Shown here piece after piece: positions 12,639-22,859 of a DNA stretch of 64,000 nt. Location of the stretch: positions 100,357 to 164,356 of the forward strand of contig JASANC010003645.1 in the NCBI GenBank assembly GCA_030248135.1, given 5' to 3'. The position numbers and the translations under genes are program-made. The first letter of the stretch is position 1. Each line of letters begins with the position of its first letter. Under the pieces are notes generated by a model that searched no databases, was not told where the DNA came from, and was given only the letters and a program-made list of their open reading frames with translations. The stretch is from Theristus sp. LFF4_11. Lineage: Eukaryota; Nematoda; Chromadorea; Monhysterida; Xyalidae.

Positions 12639-13216
12639 CTAATTGGTTACCGTTCGAAAATCAGTTGGCCCATCGGCAATCGTCAGTTTCAACGACTCCT
12701 CCATCGTGCGCAGAATTTCAATCAGCTCACCAACGAAGCAGTTAGTTGCACACACTTGTTTCAGCGCTATGGCAACTGCTTCAGCAACGCGCATGCATTC
12801 TCCATCTGAAGTTTTATTGTTCTACGTGGTACAGCACGCTTGAGAAACAAATCGCTAGATAAAACCGACTGTTTCCCGGAGCGATCGCTTGCGATAATCT
12901 TGTTGATTTTCTTTTTCTCCTGCTTCAGTTTTTCATCACGAATGTTCTCCAGCTTCCGCATCGCGAGAGCACACTTGATTGGTTCCCTGGAAGTTTCAAA
13001 AGCGTAATAAAAAGACCAATAAAAAGTTTTTGCAACAAATCACCAAACAGACGCTTTTTGCTAAATGTTTGGCTAAATTGCAAAAATCGTACTTGTTTTT
13101 CTGCAGTAACAGAATCGAATCGTAAAGCGAATTTTAACGTGTGCGGCATGGAAACGCGAGACCGATTGTCTCGCCATTTTACTAGAGTTTCTCTTTCCGT
13201 TGAACTTGGAGCGCAT
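12639..13216 (-). CDS. Small unrecognised coiled-coil gene (model incomplete)
   Basis: Two coding segments on the minus strand have sound acceptors. Segment 1 begins at 12986 after CTTCCAG and encodes GEPIKCALAMRKLEN then IRDEKLKQEKKKINKIIA, a Lys/Glu-rich probable coiled coil. Segment 2, 12805-12639, begins after ACTTCAG and encodes DGECMRVAEAVAIALKQV, CFVGELIEILRTMEESLKL and a terminal ADGPTDFRTVTN stop. The donor joining them is unresolved: phase-correct sites give either a 32-nt or a 140-nt intron. A first exon may start at ATG 13233 (MEVAGQCAPSS) with donor CG/GTCTCG, or at 13216. I do not recognise the protein. Codon use and the uninterrupted frame argue that it is coding. Confidence 0.4.
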
Positions 13217-13274
13217 TGCCCGGCAACTTCCATTTATGATTGAAAAATAATTAGGAGAATAATGTTTTTAACCC

Positions 13275-13927
13275 ATGGATATCTTTAAGAAAAGCAAATG
13301 GAATTTGCTGAACTTTGTGCAACACCCAATGACGGCGGAGGATTTGCTACTGGAAGGCAGAAAGTTGATTAGCGTGCTGCTGGGCACAGTCATGGAGCCG
13401 CTGAAAACCGGCGAATCCCCGTATGATCGGATGGGATATCAGAGTCCATCTCCTAGAGACATGTCCTAGAGACAAGCAGGTACACTTATGAGGAACATCT
13501 GGATGCCTTTTATGGGGCAATATTTAACGTGGACGGAAATGAAGGTGAGAGATTAGGAGAGTGGACAGAAGGTCACACCGATTGTCAACAGTTGTGGATG
13601 GCGGATAGAATCAGGGAATACTGTACTCATCCGCGTGCTAAGCGCGAAAGACAAACGCTGGCTTTTTATGTACTGTTGTATTTAGATGAGAAATTGTCTT
13701 TGAAAACCTACAAGCAGGTAATCTGTCGGTGCAGCTTTACAGAATTCGCCTCTCGTGACATAATCGGTTTCGCGAGAGCATAATTGGTTATGTTGAGGTG
13801 CACGCACGGCAGCCACTAACTACTTACCAGAAGGCACTAGTGAAAGGTTGGCTAAAAATGTGCCCGCTAGTCTTATTAGACACCGCTTTTCCTTCTTTGC
13901 CCGCAGTTTACACGCGCGCTGAGTTGA
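13275..13927 (+). CDS. Unrecognised 134-aa protein gene
   Basis: Three exons join in phase: 13275-13420, 13480-13717, 13907-13927. Intron 1 is 59 nt (GTATGA...AAGCAG) and removes two in-frame stops, which is why the model is preferred over two separate frames. The protein begins MDIFKKSKWNLLNFV, continues AEDLLLEGRKLISVLLGT, YTYEEHLDAFYGAIFNV and GEWTEGHTDCQQLWM, and ends TYKQFTRALS. It looks helical and soluble, with no signal peptide or TM. No family recognised. The last exon (seven codons) is the weakest part. It lies divergently beside the small minus-strand gene at 12.6-13.2 kb. Confidence 0.4.
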
Positions 13928-15594
13928 AAGAACCGTGTCACTGGCATGGATATGATATATGAGTAATTTGGAGATGCACAAAAGCTATTGGAATAACCCA
14001 GATCCAGTTCTGAGCGAACAATTGAAATGGCCGTCATTTATCTAGGGTAGGATGGTGTTTGCAAGTCCATTGTTTCCATCAGGACTAATTTCTAAATAGA
14101 AATGATGATTGGGACAGCGTGCTTGCATTTATGGATATGTCTGAGGGTGGGCTATTTAACTTTGCAAGTCTAGGCAGGCGGCCAAAAGTGAATTGCGGTC
14201 ATTTTATTGAAATGTTGCAAGTAATTCTCTTATGCCACAAGTGTTGGATAAGAACAAAATAAATTATTGTGTAATGAACTGTTGTGTGTTAGTATGTGCG
14301 TATGTTGTGCATTTTATTGTTTGTGGAAAAACAAAATTTTGTAATTATATCAACTGTTGAATCATAAGCGAATCACATCTCTGTTTGTCTTCCAGAGGAT
14401 GATTAATAGGATTGGATACCATTCTGCGGTCGTGGGCCAAACAACGAACTCAGCAACATGTTTCATACACCACACGTCATACATGCAGACCACTGTCAGT
14501 TTACCTCAACAGAAACTGCGTATCAATACATCAAATGCAAAGTAGTACGCTCGCGTCACCAAGTATTAAGAAGCATCCTGTTGATAAGAGACCCGTTTGT
14601 AGTAAAATCTATGGTTTCAACTGAATCTTACCGCTTCTGGACAAATGCTATTTAAAAGCGTTGGAATACTGTTAAACCAGCTGTTATGTGCGATGTTCTG
14701 CTTTGGTGCGTGTAAATGGCTCACTGGACTGCCAGACGATCCGAGCTGCTGTGTGTGATGACCGGTGCACGACGTTTGGATTTTTACTTTACTTTTACTC
14801 AATTAAAACGACGACGACTTTTATTAAAACGACTTTACTTTTATTAAAACAACGACGAAAGACAGTAAAAATAAAAAGGAACAAAATGGCACAAACGGCA
14901 CATGCTGACCTCATAAAACACGGCACTTCTAAAATGTACAAGAACGAATCTAAGAAAAATAGCTGAACAAAGATATAATAAAACCGTTGAGCATCTAGGA
15001 AAAAAGTAGATGAGCATTGGAAGTCAAGCGCTCTGTCAGAAGCAGTTCACCGTAAACCCGGCTTTGTGTGAGAGTGCAGACACGAAGGCTAATGTAGGAC
15101 ATTACAATACCCTACTCCCCCATACGGAGCGCCCTCGCGACGTCACTCTCCCTACGAAGCCGAGTGTCTGCTACACTGCCTGACCTGGGCGCCTGCTTCC
15201 ACTCACTTCAAAACTCCTAAATGCTCCAACTCAAACGGAAAACTGTGGGCGCATTCACGTTGGTTCGTGCGAGATTTTCTGGTAATTTTGGTCCCGGTTC
15301 TCTCTGCGTTTGCACACAGGGATAGGAAAAATGTTTGGTACAATTCGACCATAAAGAATGATTGGTGAAGTAATTCATTAGCCGCGACAAAAAGTTTGTT
15401 ATCTTATTTTATAGAATTTTCTCATTCAGACTCACTTTTTTATTTTGAACAAAATTTTTTCTTTTCCGCAGTTGAATAAACTGATTGACACTGCAGGAAG
15501 TGTTTCATTAGTGATTTATGTGATGTTTGATAATTTTGACTGATGGTTGATGTAATATTTGGTGATTTTGATTGATGATTGATGTGCTCTTGAT
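13928..15594. other. Intergenic, repeats only
   Basis: No convincing gene. A short direct repeat of ATTAAAACGACGAC/TTTTATTAAAACGAC lies at 14801-14855. A possible hairpin lies at 15068-15172, where GTGCAGACACGAAGGCT pairs with GAAGCCGAGTGTCTGC. Open frames at 14357-14966 are unstructured and overlap simple repeats. Confidence 0.4.
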
Positions 15595-16355
15595 TAGGGT
15601 TGGCAAAATACCGTTTTTTTTTCAAATCGTGTAAAAAACCTGTGTTTTTACAAAAAAAACGAAAGCCAAAAATTTGTAAAAACCCACATATTTTTCGCAG
15701 CCGACTTTAAACTTGAACCAGGATTTGTGAAAACAGCTTTCAGAATGCTTTGTTCAAAATATCGTGCACCAACAAAAAAATAAATTATGTTTGGGCTTGA
15801 AAACCCAAACAAACCCAAAAAACCCAGCAATAAATCGAACATTATCTTTTGCTCAATCGTTTATATTCCACCAGTTACACAGGAAAAAACCACAGCGTTT
15901 TCACCGGACAGTCTTTGGTCACAATAGACGAACACAATTTGCTGCAATAACGCAATTAAACCGAATTTAGAGTCAGTTCAGATCAAAAAGAAAACTGATC
16001 AGTAATAGTGTAAGAAAAAACATTTTGAGCGACATTTGGAATTTTTGAAATTTTCAGGTCAGCTCGGCAGCTCCAGCCGATTCTTGCACCTCGCTTAACA
16101 GTTCTTTCAAAACATCAATGTCAATTTCGTCATCATATTTTTCTTGGTCACAGATTTTCTCATTTTCTCATCAAAAATGATATAAAAACTCAGGGTCCGA
16201 AATTGAAAACCGGAAAATACGAAAAAAACCGGAAAAATACAGAAACGGTCTTTTTCCCGTTTTTTTCAAAGCACCAATTTTTGCCCTGGTAAAAAACGCG
16301 TATAAATACGTTTTTTACCGGTAAAAAAACCGGTATTTTTACCATGCCAACCTTA
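15595..16355. mobile_element. hAT-like non-autonomous element
   Basis: The ends are inverted copies of TARGGTTGGCA followed by AAAATACCG-type subterminal sequence. The same 8 bp, CTCTTGAT, flanks both sides (15587-15594 and 16356-16363), the duplication length typical of hAT elements. The interior has AT-rich sequence and palindromic ACCGGTAAAAAAACCGGT. It also holds a short open frame that may be the C-terminal end of a transposase. At 761 bp it is too short to be autonomous. Confidence 0.75.
16054..16140 (-). pseudogene. Possible C-terminal transposase remnant inside the hAT-like element
   Basis: An open frame reads DDEIDIDVLKELLSEVQESA and ends AAELT stop. Its acidic, helical ending resembles a coding exon end and not AT-rich spacer, and it lies inside the element with hAT-type ends. 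There is no further upstream homology to name it. Treat as a remnant. Confidence 0.3.
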
Positions 16356-16731
16356 CTCTTGATTAATATTAATGACAATAAATTTTCAGTACAGTCTTAC
16401 TTTTATAATTATGATGGCAATTTTTTGACCAAATTTTTAATTGAATCGGAATGTGTCAAAACATGTTCAATATGAATAAGTAACTTTGAATTGAGCAAAA
16501 TAAGGCACTTTACAAACTGATTGCCCGTTTTTCTGACTCAGAGGTGTGCTGATTGGCTTAATTTCTTGTCAAGAAAGCTTCACCTAAGTTTTTAACATCG
16601 AAAACAGCGAGTCAGCATTCTCAAGACACCACAGAAACACCGGGAAAATCATCACAAGTTGTGGGATGGTTCTCTGCATTTCGGCCTGGCCAACAGATGC
16701 AGAAGAGAAAATATAATCAACAAACTGAAAA

Positions 16732-19700
16732 TCAAAACTCCTCTTCCAGATCGCTTTCTGGGATCTGGTGAATGGCCAGCTGATTGCAGTCAGAGTTGTC
16801 ATCGTCGTCATCATCGCCATCATCATCATCATCCGACAAATCGATCGTCACTGGTTCGACGATGATTCGACCGTTACAATCGATCGGCACGCCGTCTGTG
16901 GCAATAAACTGATTTTCGACTTTGAGGACGTGCTCGTAAAACGGTCGAATCTTGTCCTGCAAAACAATGTTTCAAAGTGAGCTTGAAAAATTCTTGAGCC
17001 TACCAATTGAGTCTAAAGTCACAATGAACGTTTAATTACCGCATCGAACGTCGCGAAAATCGACTTGGCAATGTCAAGCACCGTGTCGACCGACTGCTTT
17101 TCGGCTGACGTGAGCGTTGCGAGTTTGTGCTTGAAGACCCCCATACCAGCTCAATCGGATTCAAAACACAGTGGTAGGGGGGGGGCGTTCGAAGCACAGT
17201 GACTCCGTATTCTGCGGCAGCGCGAGCGTCGACCTTAAAGAAATATGGAGCCATGTTCATCAAGATCTGCAGATTACCCTATCGCAAAATATGAGAACCG
17301 CACGTAGAATCGTTGCGTCCATTTTTTGTGCGCACGGAACAGCTCAACAATTTGGCCGCGTTTCAGCTTGTCGGCGTTTGGCGGCAGAGCGCAGCCGTTC
17401 GAGCGCAGCCACTCAATCAGCGCCGGCTTCGTTGTCTTCTCGGGTGCAGGCGGATACTAAATTCAGTAAGTTTTATTGATAATGCAGAATGGAATCTGAA
17501 GAAAACGGTTTTTACTCAAACTAAAGTTAAGATCAGCCTTGTTCAAAACATTGAGAAGAGATTTACAAAGTTAAAATTTACTTTACAGCTGTGGTAAGCT
17601 GCGTTATCACAGACAACGACAGCACCGCGGGGTATGCTGCCGTTGTCAAGCAGCTTGAAGAACCACTGTTCATAGCTTTCCGCTGTCATGCTCCCGTGAT
17701 AGTCTGCGTCGGCGTGCTGAGCTGATTTGAGATCAGACAAGAAATATTCTGAGTTAAGCACCCAGCCATTCGGACCGATCGCCCCTATGACCACTAGTCG
17801 ACGACCTGGTTCTGTAAATGAAACTGTACTTTCATGTGTGATCAAAGCTGAGAACCTTGATGCTGTTGAATGAGATGTTGAATTGAGTCTAAAAATAGCA
17901 GCTTGTCAACTTACGGTCTGCGGTCTTCAGACCAAGCTGCAGGCCTGACCCCTGCCTCAACGCCAATGACGGGTCTTTGGCAACGGCCCGATCTTGCCAA
18001 GCGAATCCGTGGAAATTTGACTGCAAATTGAACAAAAATTATCGAATTATAAGTTTAAATCAATTTCTTTATTCAGGTTGACACGGTCCGCACCTGAAAA
18101 ATCCACGTCTCATCGATGCAGTAAATCGGGCAGCCGTCGGCACGAGCTTTCTGGATGCGCCTCAGGTATTCTGCTCGCTGAAGCACCGCCGTTCGACTCG
18201 CATACAGCCTGAGCACGCCGTCCTGTCGCTTCCGGTATCTGTAAACAAGTTGTTCATTTAATATTTGGTTTTTTTAAAAATTGGTGAGAGTTACTTTTAA
18301 AAGTTGTTTAGTGCTGGATGGTTTTTTGTAGAATCGTTAAATAGAGTTTTTTAATACTGGCCGGGTCTTTCGTTGGGTGATTTTGGTTGCCTATATGATA
18401 TGATGAACGTTAATTGTAAACACAAATATAAAAAAATCGTGGTGCGGTGCAACTTGTAGTAAAATATTGCACATGCAGAATTGTGTGCTGTTTTGTTCCA
18501 CAACCACTTTTGTTTCTCCAGCACCGGGGGCGACGCAGACGTTACGAGACCGAGCCAGGAAACATGCGTTTGTCGTTCACAGCAAACCAGACTTTCCGTT
18601 TAGCCGATTTCATTCCGTAAACAAATGGTGAACGTCGAATCAGTCACACCAAACTGAAATTTTTTAGTGCTCGTACTTTGACAAACGGGCGTTTTTAAGG
18701 AGTCGAGTAGCCGACAGCGTGAAATCGTCGACTGACTGCCTCCAGCCTCGCGTACTTGCCACGCGCGAAAATGTTGCTCTTCATTGAGCCAGTCTCCCGA
18801 AGCCGCCGTTCGCAGCGACCTGTTCGGGGATACGAAGACCGTCGAATGGTAAAAACAGGCAAGAACAATTTTCGTGGTTTTTATTCAAGGGACGACATTT
18901 AGTTTGTCTTGACTTGGAAATCAACGGACCACTGTTGACTTTATTTTTTGTTTTTTTTCCGAGACATAAATTCCGCACACGACTGACGAAGGCCACGAAA
19001 TTTATTTAGACGACGCACAAAAACCGCTCAGTTTCTTTTAATTTGTGGACATGTAGTGTTTAATGGCCCGAAATGTCCATTCATATCAACGTTATATCAT
19101 TTCTTAAAAAAATCCGTGCAATGATCTCACCTACTGCGCGGTACACGGTTGTGAGCGAGCACCCGAACATTGATGCCACTTGCAACGCTGGACGCACGAC
19201 GCCAAGTGGTCGATCGCTGGTTTGCTTGGCCTCAATATCTTGCAGCACCGTGTAAATAGCTCCATCGAGCCGCGGGCATTCAGCCGAAGATTCGAACACC
19301 TCGTTGGTGGCCTTTCTCCTTTTCACGTTTGTTGCAGACGGTGTTGATGTTGATGTTGACGATGATGGTTGGACTGCAGTGCAGTTATGATTAGTTTTCT
19401 TGAAAGACACAACAGCTTGCGGTCTACCACGCTGATTGGTGCGTGACTTTGTTTGAGAAGCTGATGAGTGTTCATAAAAAACAATTATATTTCATGTTCT
19501 AACATTTTTTTGAAACAAAATTTCCAGAAAAACAGACCGTTTTCTAACCAGTCGGAATTGCTGTTGTTGTTGGTGGTGGTGGTGGTGATGTTGCTGTTGT
19601 TGGTGTGGCTTGGGCTGCCGTCCGTCACACCGGAAATGGGCGGCGCACAGCAGCTGCATGTGCCAGTGGAGCATCGGTCGTAATCGTGGTGCCTCGGCGA

Positions 19701-19799
19701 CACGGTGTCGTAGTCCTGGTCACGGATGACGAGCGCGACTGAGGCTTTATTCTGCGTCATTTTTAACATTTTTCTTTTTATGATTTGCGTCCGAGACAT
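16732..19799 (-). CDS. Multi-exon DDE transposase (Tc1/mariner-IS630 type) with a frameshift
   Basis: DNA transposase with DDE_3-type catalytic core. Exons in order: 19799-19538, 19460-19131, an unresolved helix-turn-helix exon near 18.7-18.8 kb, 18238-18094, 18020-17915, 17811-17582, 17456-17304, 17233-17040, 16956-16732. The N-terminus is Ser/Thr/Asn-rich, with an AT-hook-like NQRGRPQAVV and a helix-turn-helix ASMFGCSLTTVYRAVG. Core motifs: YCIDETWIF (first Asp), VVVCDNAAYHSC (second Asp), KPALIEWLRSNG and PPPYHCVLNPIELVW (third acidic residue). The tail is acidic, a run of Asp. After ELVW the frame shifts by one base in a G5 run (17141-17146); the next frame gives VFKHKLATLTSAEKQ. That is either a dead copy or an assembly slip. 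The seven or more introns are unusual for an active Tc1-like element and may mean domestication. Confidence 0.75.
18563..18705 (-). mobile_element. CRE-bearing MITE family, partial copy
   Basis: Reverse-complement match to the middle of the elements at 21411-21655 and 40415-40656. Shared blocks include AAACAAATGGTGAACGTCGAA, here reverse-oriented, and GACAAACGGGCGTTTTTAA. It sits in a transposase intron and seems to have replaced or broken sequence next to the helix-turn-helix exon. Confidence 0.65.
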
Positions 19800-20291
19800 G
19801 TTGAATCAATCTGAAATTTTAATAAAATGGATATTGCACATTTTGAATCACAAACAAGTGTGTTGTTCATTGAATAAACTTTTTTTCACTTCTTGCTGTT
19901 GCAAGTTCCATTGATTTTGGTTGATTTTTTATTGACATTTTTTGTGTTAAAAATGATTTGGATGTTTTTTGTTTCACAATTGTGGTTCGTCGTTTGTGTT
20001 TTATTTTGTTTGTTTGAAAAAGCAATAATTTTGTTTTGAACGTTGGATGTTGGAATGTTTTTGTTTTGAACGTTGGATCTTGGAACTTTACGAAGAAAAG
20101 TCGCTTTTTGTCGGATTTAAAAAAACCGTAGCCACTTTCCAAAAAACCAGAAAACAAACATCCCACTTTACAAAAACAGAAAATTCACTTTCCAAGCAAT
20201 CACAGGCAATCAAAAATTTTATTTTTCGTTCAATTGAAATGAAATTTTGTAAAAGAAAAGACAATTATTCAATATCAACAAATTTGTTCAG
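19800..20291. other. AT-rich spacer with short tandem repeat
   Basis: Low-complexity T-rich sequence. TTTTGTTTTGAACGTTGGAT occurs twice in tandem at about 20030-20078. No coding exon recognised. Confidence 0.5.
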
Positions 20292-21096
20292 TTAAAAGTG
20301 TGTTACAAAGTTATCAGTATGGGAAATATTTTTGAAATCCCGCCAGCTGTCTGCGCTTCGCAGTTTTGTGGGGAAATGTCTCGTAACCACAGCGTCGCCG
20401 TCGGATGACGTCATGCGTCTGGTTTGGTGTCCGGCTTTTCCCCAACTCGTGAAACTTTTGTGCCCGCGGTCTTCCTGTAACGATAATAGGCACTTAAATC
20501 AAGGTTGAATTCGCTAGCGGACAAAATGTCGTATTAGTGTATACTGTAGAAATTCCGGAGTCATGCATTAGCATGCAATGACTTTCTCCAACCGATTTGG
20601 CTAACTGTGTTCGTAAATTATAACGAAAGTGAAAGTTATGTGCGATACAAACACAGGCGATACGCATGGCAATCACTGATACAGATGACAAAATGATCGC
20701 CCGTAGTAACGCCCCATAGCAAAGTCGACAGCGATAATGGCGTCTGAATATCAGTACTAGGCGCCTGTGTAATTATGACAGTCGGCGTATGACCAGTTTA
20801 AATGATGAACGGATTAACGGCCACAGGGCGTGGCTGAAATAACACATGGAATATCAAAATAACACATGGAATATCAGGGACCACCCAATGATTAAAAACA
20901 AAGAAGATCATACTCATAAACAAAGATGGTCAAAAAGATCACATAAAGACTTCATAACAACATCCCGCGTAGGTGGCGAGCGAGTCTGAACAGGAGGCGG
21001 ACCCAAAGACGACGGCCAGAAAGCAGTGGTGACTTGGACACCAACTTTGCGCCTTGTAACGACCGTCGATTGACGAGACCAAGTGAACAGCGTTTC
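20292..21096 (-). CDS. Possible gene fragment, unrecognised, two exon candidates
   Basis: Two minus-strand segments follow good acceptors. The first, from 21096 (TTTTCAG), reads ETLFTWSRQSTVVTRRKVG and then PSSLGPPPVQTRSPPTRD. The second, 20474-20292 (GTTACAG), is 60 codons long to a TAA and reads EDRGHKSFTSWGKAGHQTRR, later DSWRDFKNISHTDNFVTHF. A phase-0 donor (GAT/GTTGTT) would join them. No family is recognised and no start exon was found; TE islands lie on both sides, so this could be a transposon-derived fragment. Confidence 0.25.
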
Positions 21097-21410
21097 CTGA
21101 AAACAAAAATTTAAAAAGCTCATTAATTTAGAACCGCGTAGGAAATTCGTTTAAATCACCCTTTGGATAATTTCTGCTATTTAGATCTTTATTGTTTTTA
21201 GAAGCATTCATCTATGCGGTCTTTAAACGCCTTTTGTTTGTCTATTTAAATTTAGCGCGCCTGTTAAACTCTTTTAAAATGCCATGTTCTCTTGGTTCTA
21301 CCGTGTTTGTAAAATATTTGGTAGAATTGTTGTTAATGAGCAAAAACACCTAACTAGTCATCTAATGTTTCACACCAGCTTAAAACCTATACCACCATCT
21401 GTTCACATTC

Positions 21411-21655
21411 TATTGTGGATTTATTCAAACGTGTCCGGACTAAAATGACGTCATTTGCTTTAAAGACGCCCGTTTGTTTAAGTACAGGCACTGGAATGTC
21501 AGTTTGATGTGAATGATTCGACATTCACCATTTGTTTACGAGAAGAAATCGGCTAAACGGAAAATCTAGTTTGCTGTGAACGGCAAGCGCATGTTTGGCG
21601 GCACATGACGTCATTTCAGTGGGACGTTTAAAAAAATAGGTCATAGCTTACCAAC
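21411..21655 (+). mobile_element. CRE-bearing MITE family, full copy 1
   Basis: About 245 bp with near-palindromic ends: CTATTGTGGATTTATTCAAACGTGTCC at the left and, reversed at the right, CTATG...TTTAAACGTCC. It carries two TGACGTCA palindromes (cAMP-response-element consensus), one near each end. About 85-90% similar by eye to the copy in the Patched-gene intron. Confidence 0.7.
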
Positions 21656-21804
21656 CAACAATACAGGAACCAATAGATAAGGGTAAGTAACACACTAACA
21701 ATTAATGTAGAGACTCAACTATAACCAACTGGGCTAGACAGGTTCATTTATTTGAACCCAAGGTGTTTTAACGGTTGTTGTTGCGCTGTTTTGTTGTATC
21801 TGGT

Positions 21805-21885
21805 TTGTTGTATACGGCAAGCGCATGTCTGACGGCATGTGACGTCATTTCAGTGGGACGCGTTTGGAAGAATAGGTCATATCTG
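21805..21885 (+). repeat. CRE-bearing MITE family, right-end fragment
   Basis: About 80 bp matching only the right end of the element: CGGCAAGCGCATGT, GTGACGTCATTTCAGTGGGAC and AATAGGTCATA. Probably a truncated copy. Confidence 0.6.
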
Positions 21886-21960
21886 ACAATCTCAAATTCC
21901 AGTTCATATTTTAGCCTTGCTAAAGAAACTTCAGCAATCCATTAACGACATCAAAACAAA

Positions 21961-22134
21961 ATGAGCGAAAACGTCGTCCAGCAGTATGTGGCAGCGAAAC
22001 GCTGTTATGAAGCAGCCACGCTTCATATCACTCAAAATCGAATGACGAAGCAGGTGGCGACGGTGCTGGTCCGGTCGCCAAGTGAGGAGTTTCTGTTGGG
22101 CAAAAACCGATCTCGCAGATCAATAAGTGGATGA
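21961..22134 (+). CDS. Small ORF, 57 aa, unrecognised
   Basis: Starts MSENVVQQYVAAKRCYEAAT and ends RSRRSISG stop. Balanced amino-acid composition and its own ATG make it look coding, but it is short, unspliced and lies among repeats. It may be the first exon of a longer gene or part of an element. No family recognised. Confidence 0.25.
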   Translation: MSENVVQQYVAAKRCYEAATLHITQNRMTKQVATVLVRSPSEEFLLGKNRSRRSISG

Positions 22135-22334
22135 AACGTTGATTTTTAATGAATAAAATTTTTGGGAATGTAAATTTTTTTTTGTAATTTATTTTTGTAT
22201 TTTCCCGTACTTCCTTTACGCGTTTTACGCGTTCGCGAAAGCATAGTCTCGCTGCTCGCTGGGTAGCTATTAATTCAAACTGCATGAATGTGTCTTTAGG
22301 CTTAAGTGCTATAGTTAAAAAACCGTGCTCTACA

Positions 22335-22588
22335 GGTTACGGTAGTCACGATATAGTTACGGTATATGAATGAAAATTGTTCGCCTAAATTTGGCCTGAT
22401 TAGTTCCACACGGTCCAGATAGAAACAACCCAAAAAGGGCCAAAAAGCCAAAACTCGCAAATATTTGGTTACTGGAGCAAAATATCGTAATGCATGCATG
22501 GTACCCACTTTTTCGGATTAAGCGCAAAAAGTTGCCCTAACACTCGTTCTTGGATTTTTGTCACTGTTGCTCCGCAATTTGTCGTCAT
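22335..22588 (-). repeat. Dispersed repeat family R2, copy 2
   Basis: Inverted relative to the copy at 11955-12195, and similar along almost all its length. It lies 0.3 kb downstream of the third CYB561 gene, while the other copy lies upstream of the second one. Confidence 0.75.
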
Positions 22589-22859
22589 ACCAGGAATACC
22601 CAGTCTGCAGATGCAGATGCAGCAATCGATTTAGATGCAGGATCCCGTGTGAAAAAAATTCAAGCAAAAAAAAAACAAATGGATCCAAACAGTAAGTTCA
22701 AGTACACCGCAAACAGCCTTTTTGTTTCTGAAAAATTTTCGCTTCTGCATCGAAATCTGCGCGAGCATCTGCGCATCTGTGCATCGATACTTGCATGATA
22801 ATTTGCATCTGAATCTGTATCGCATTTCTGTGCGGAACACAACACGTGTATCTTCATCA

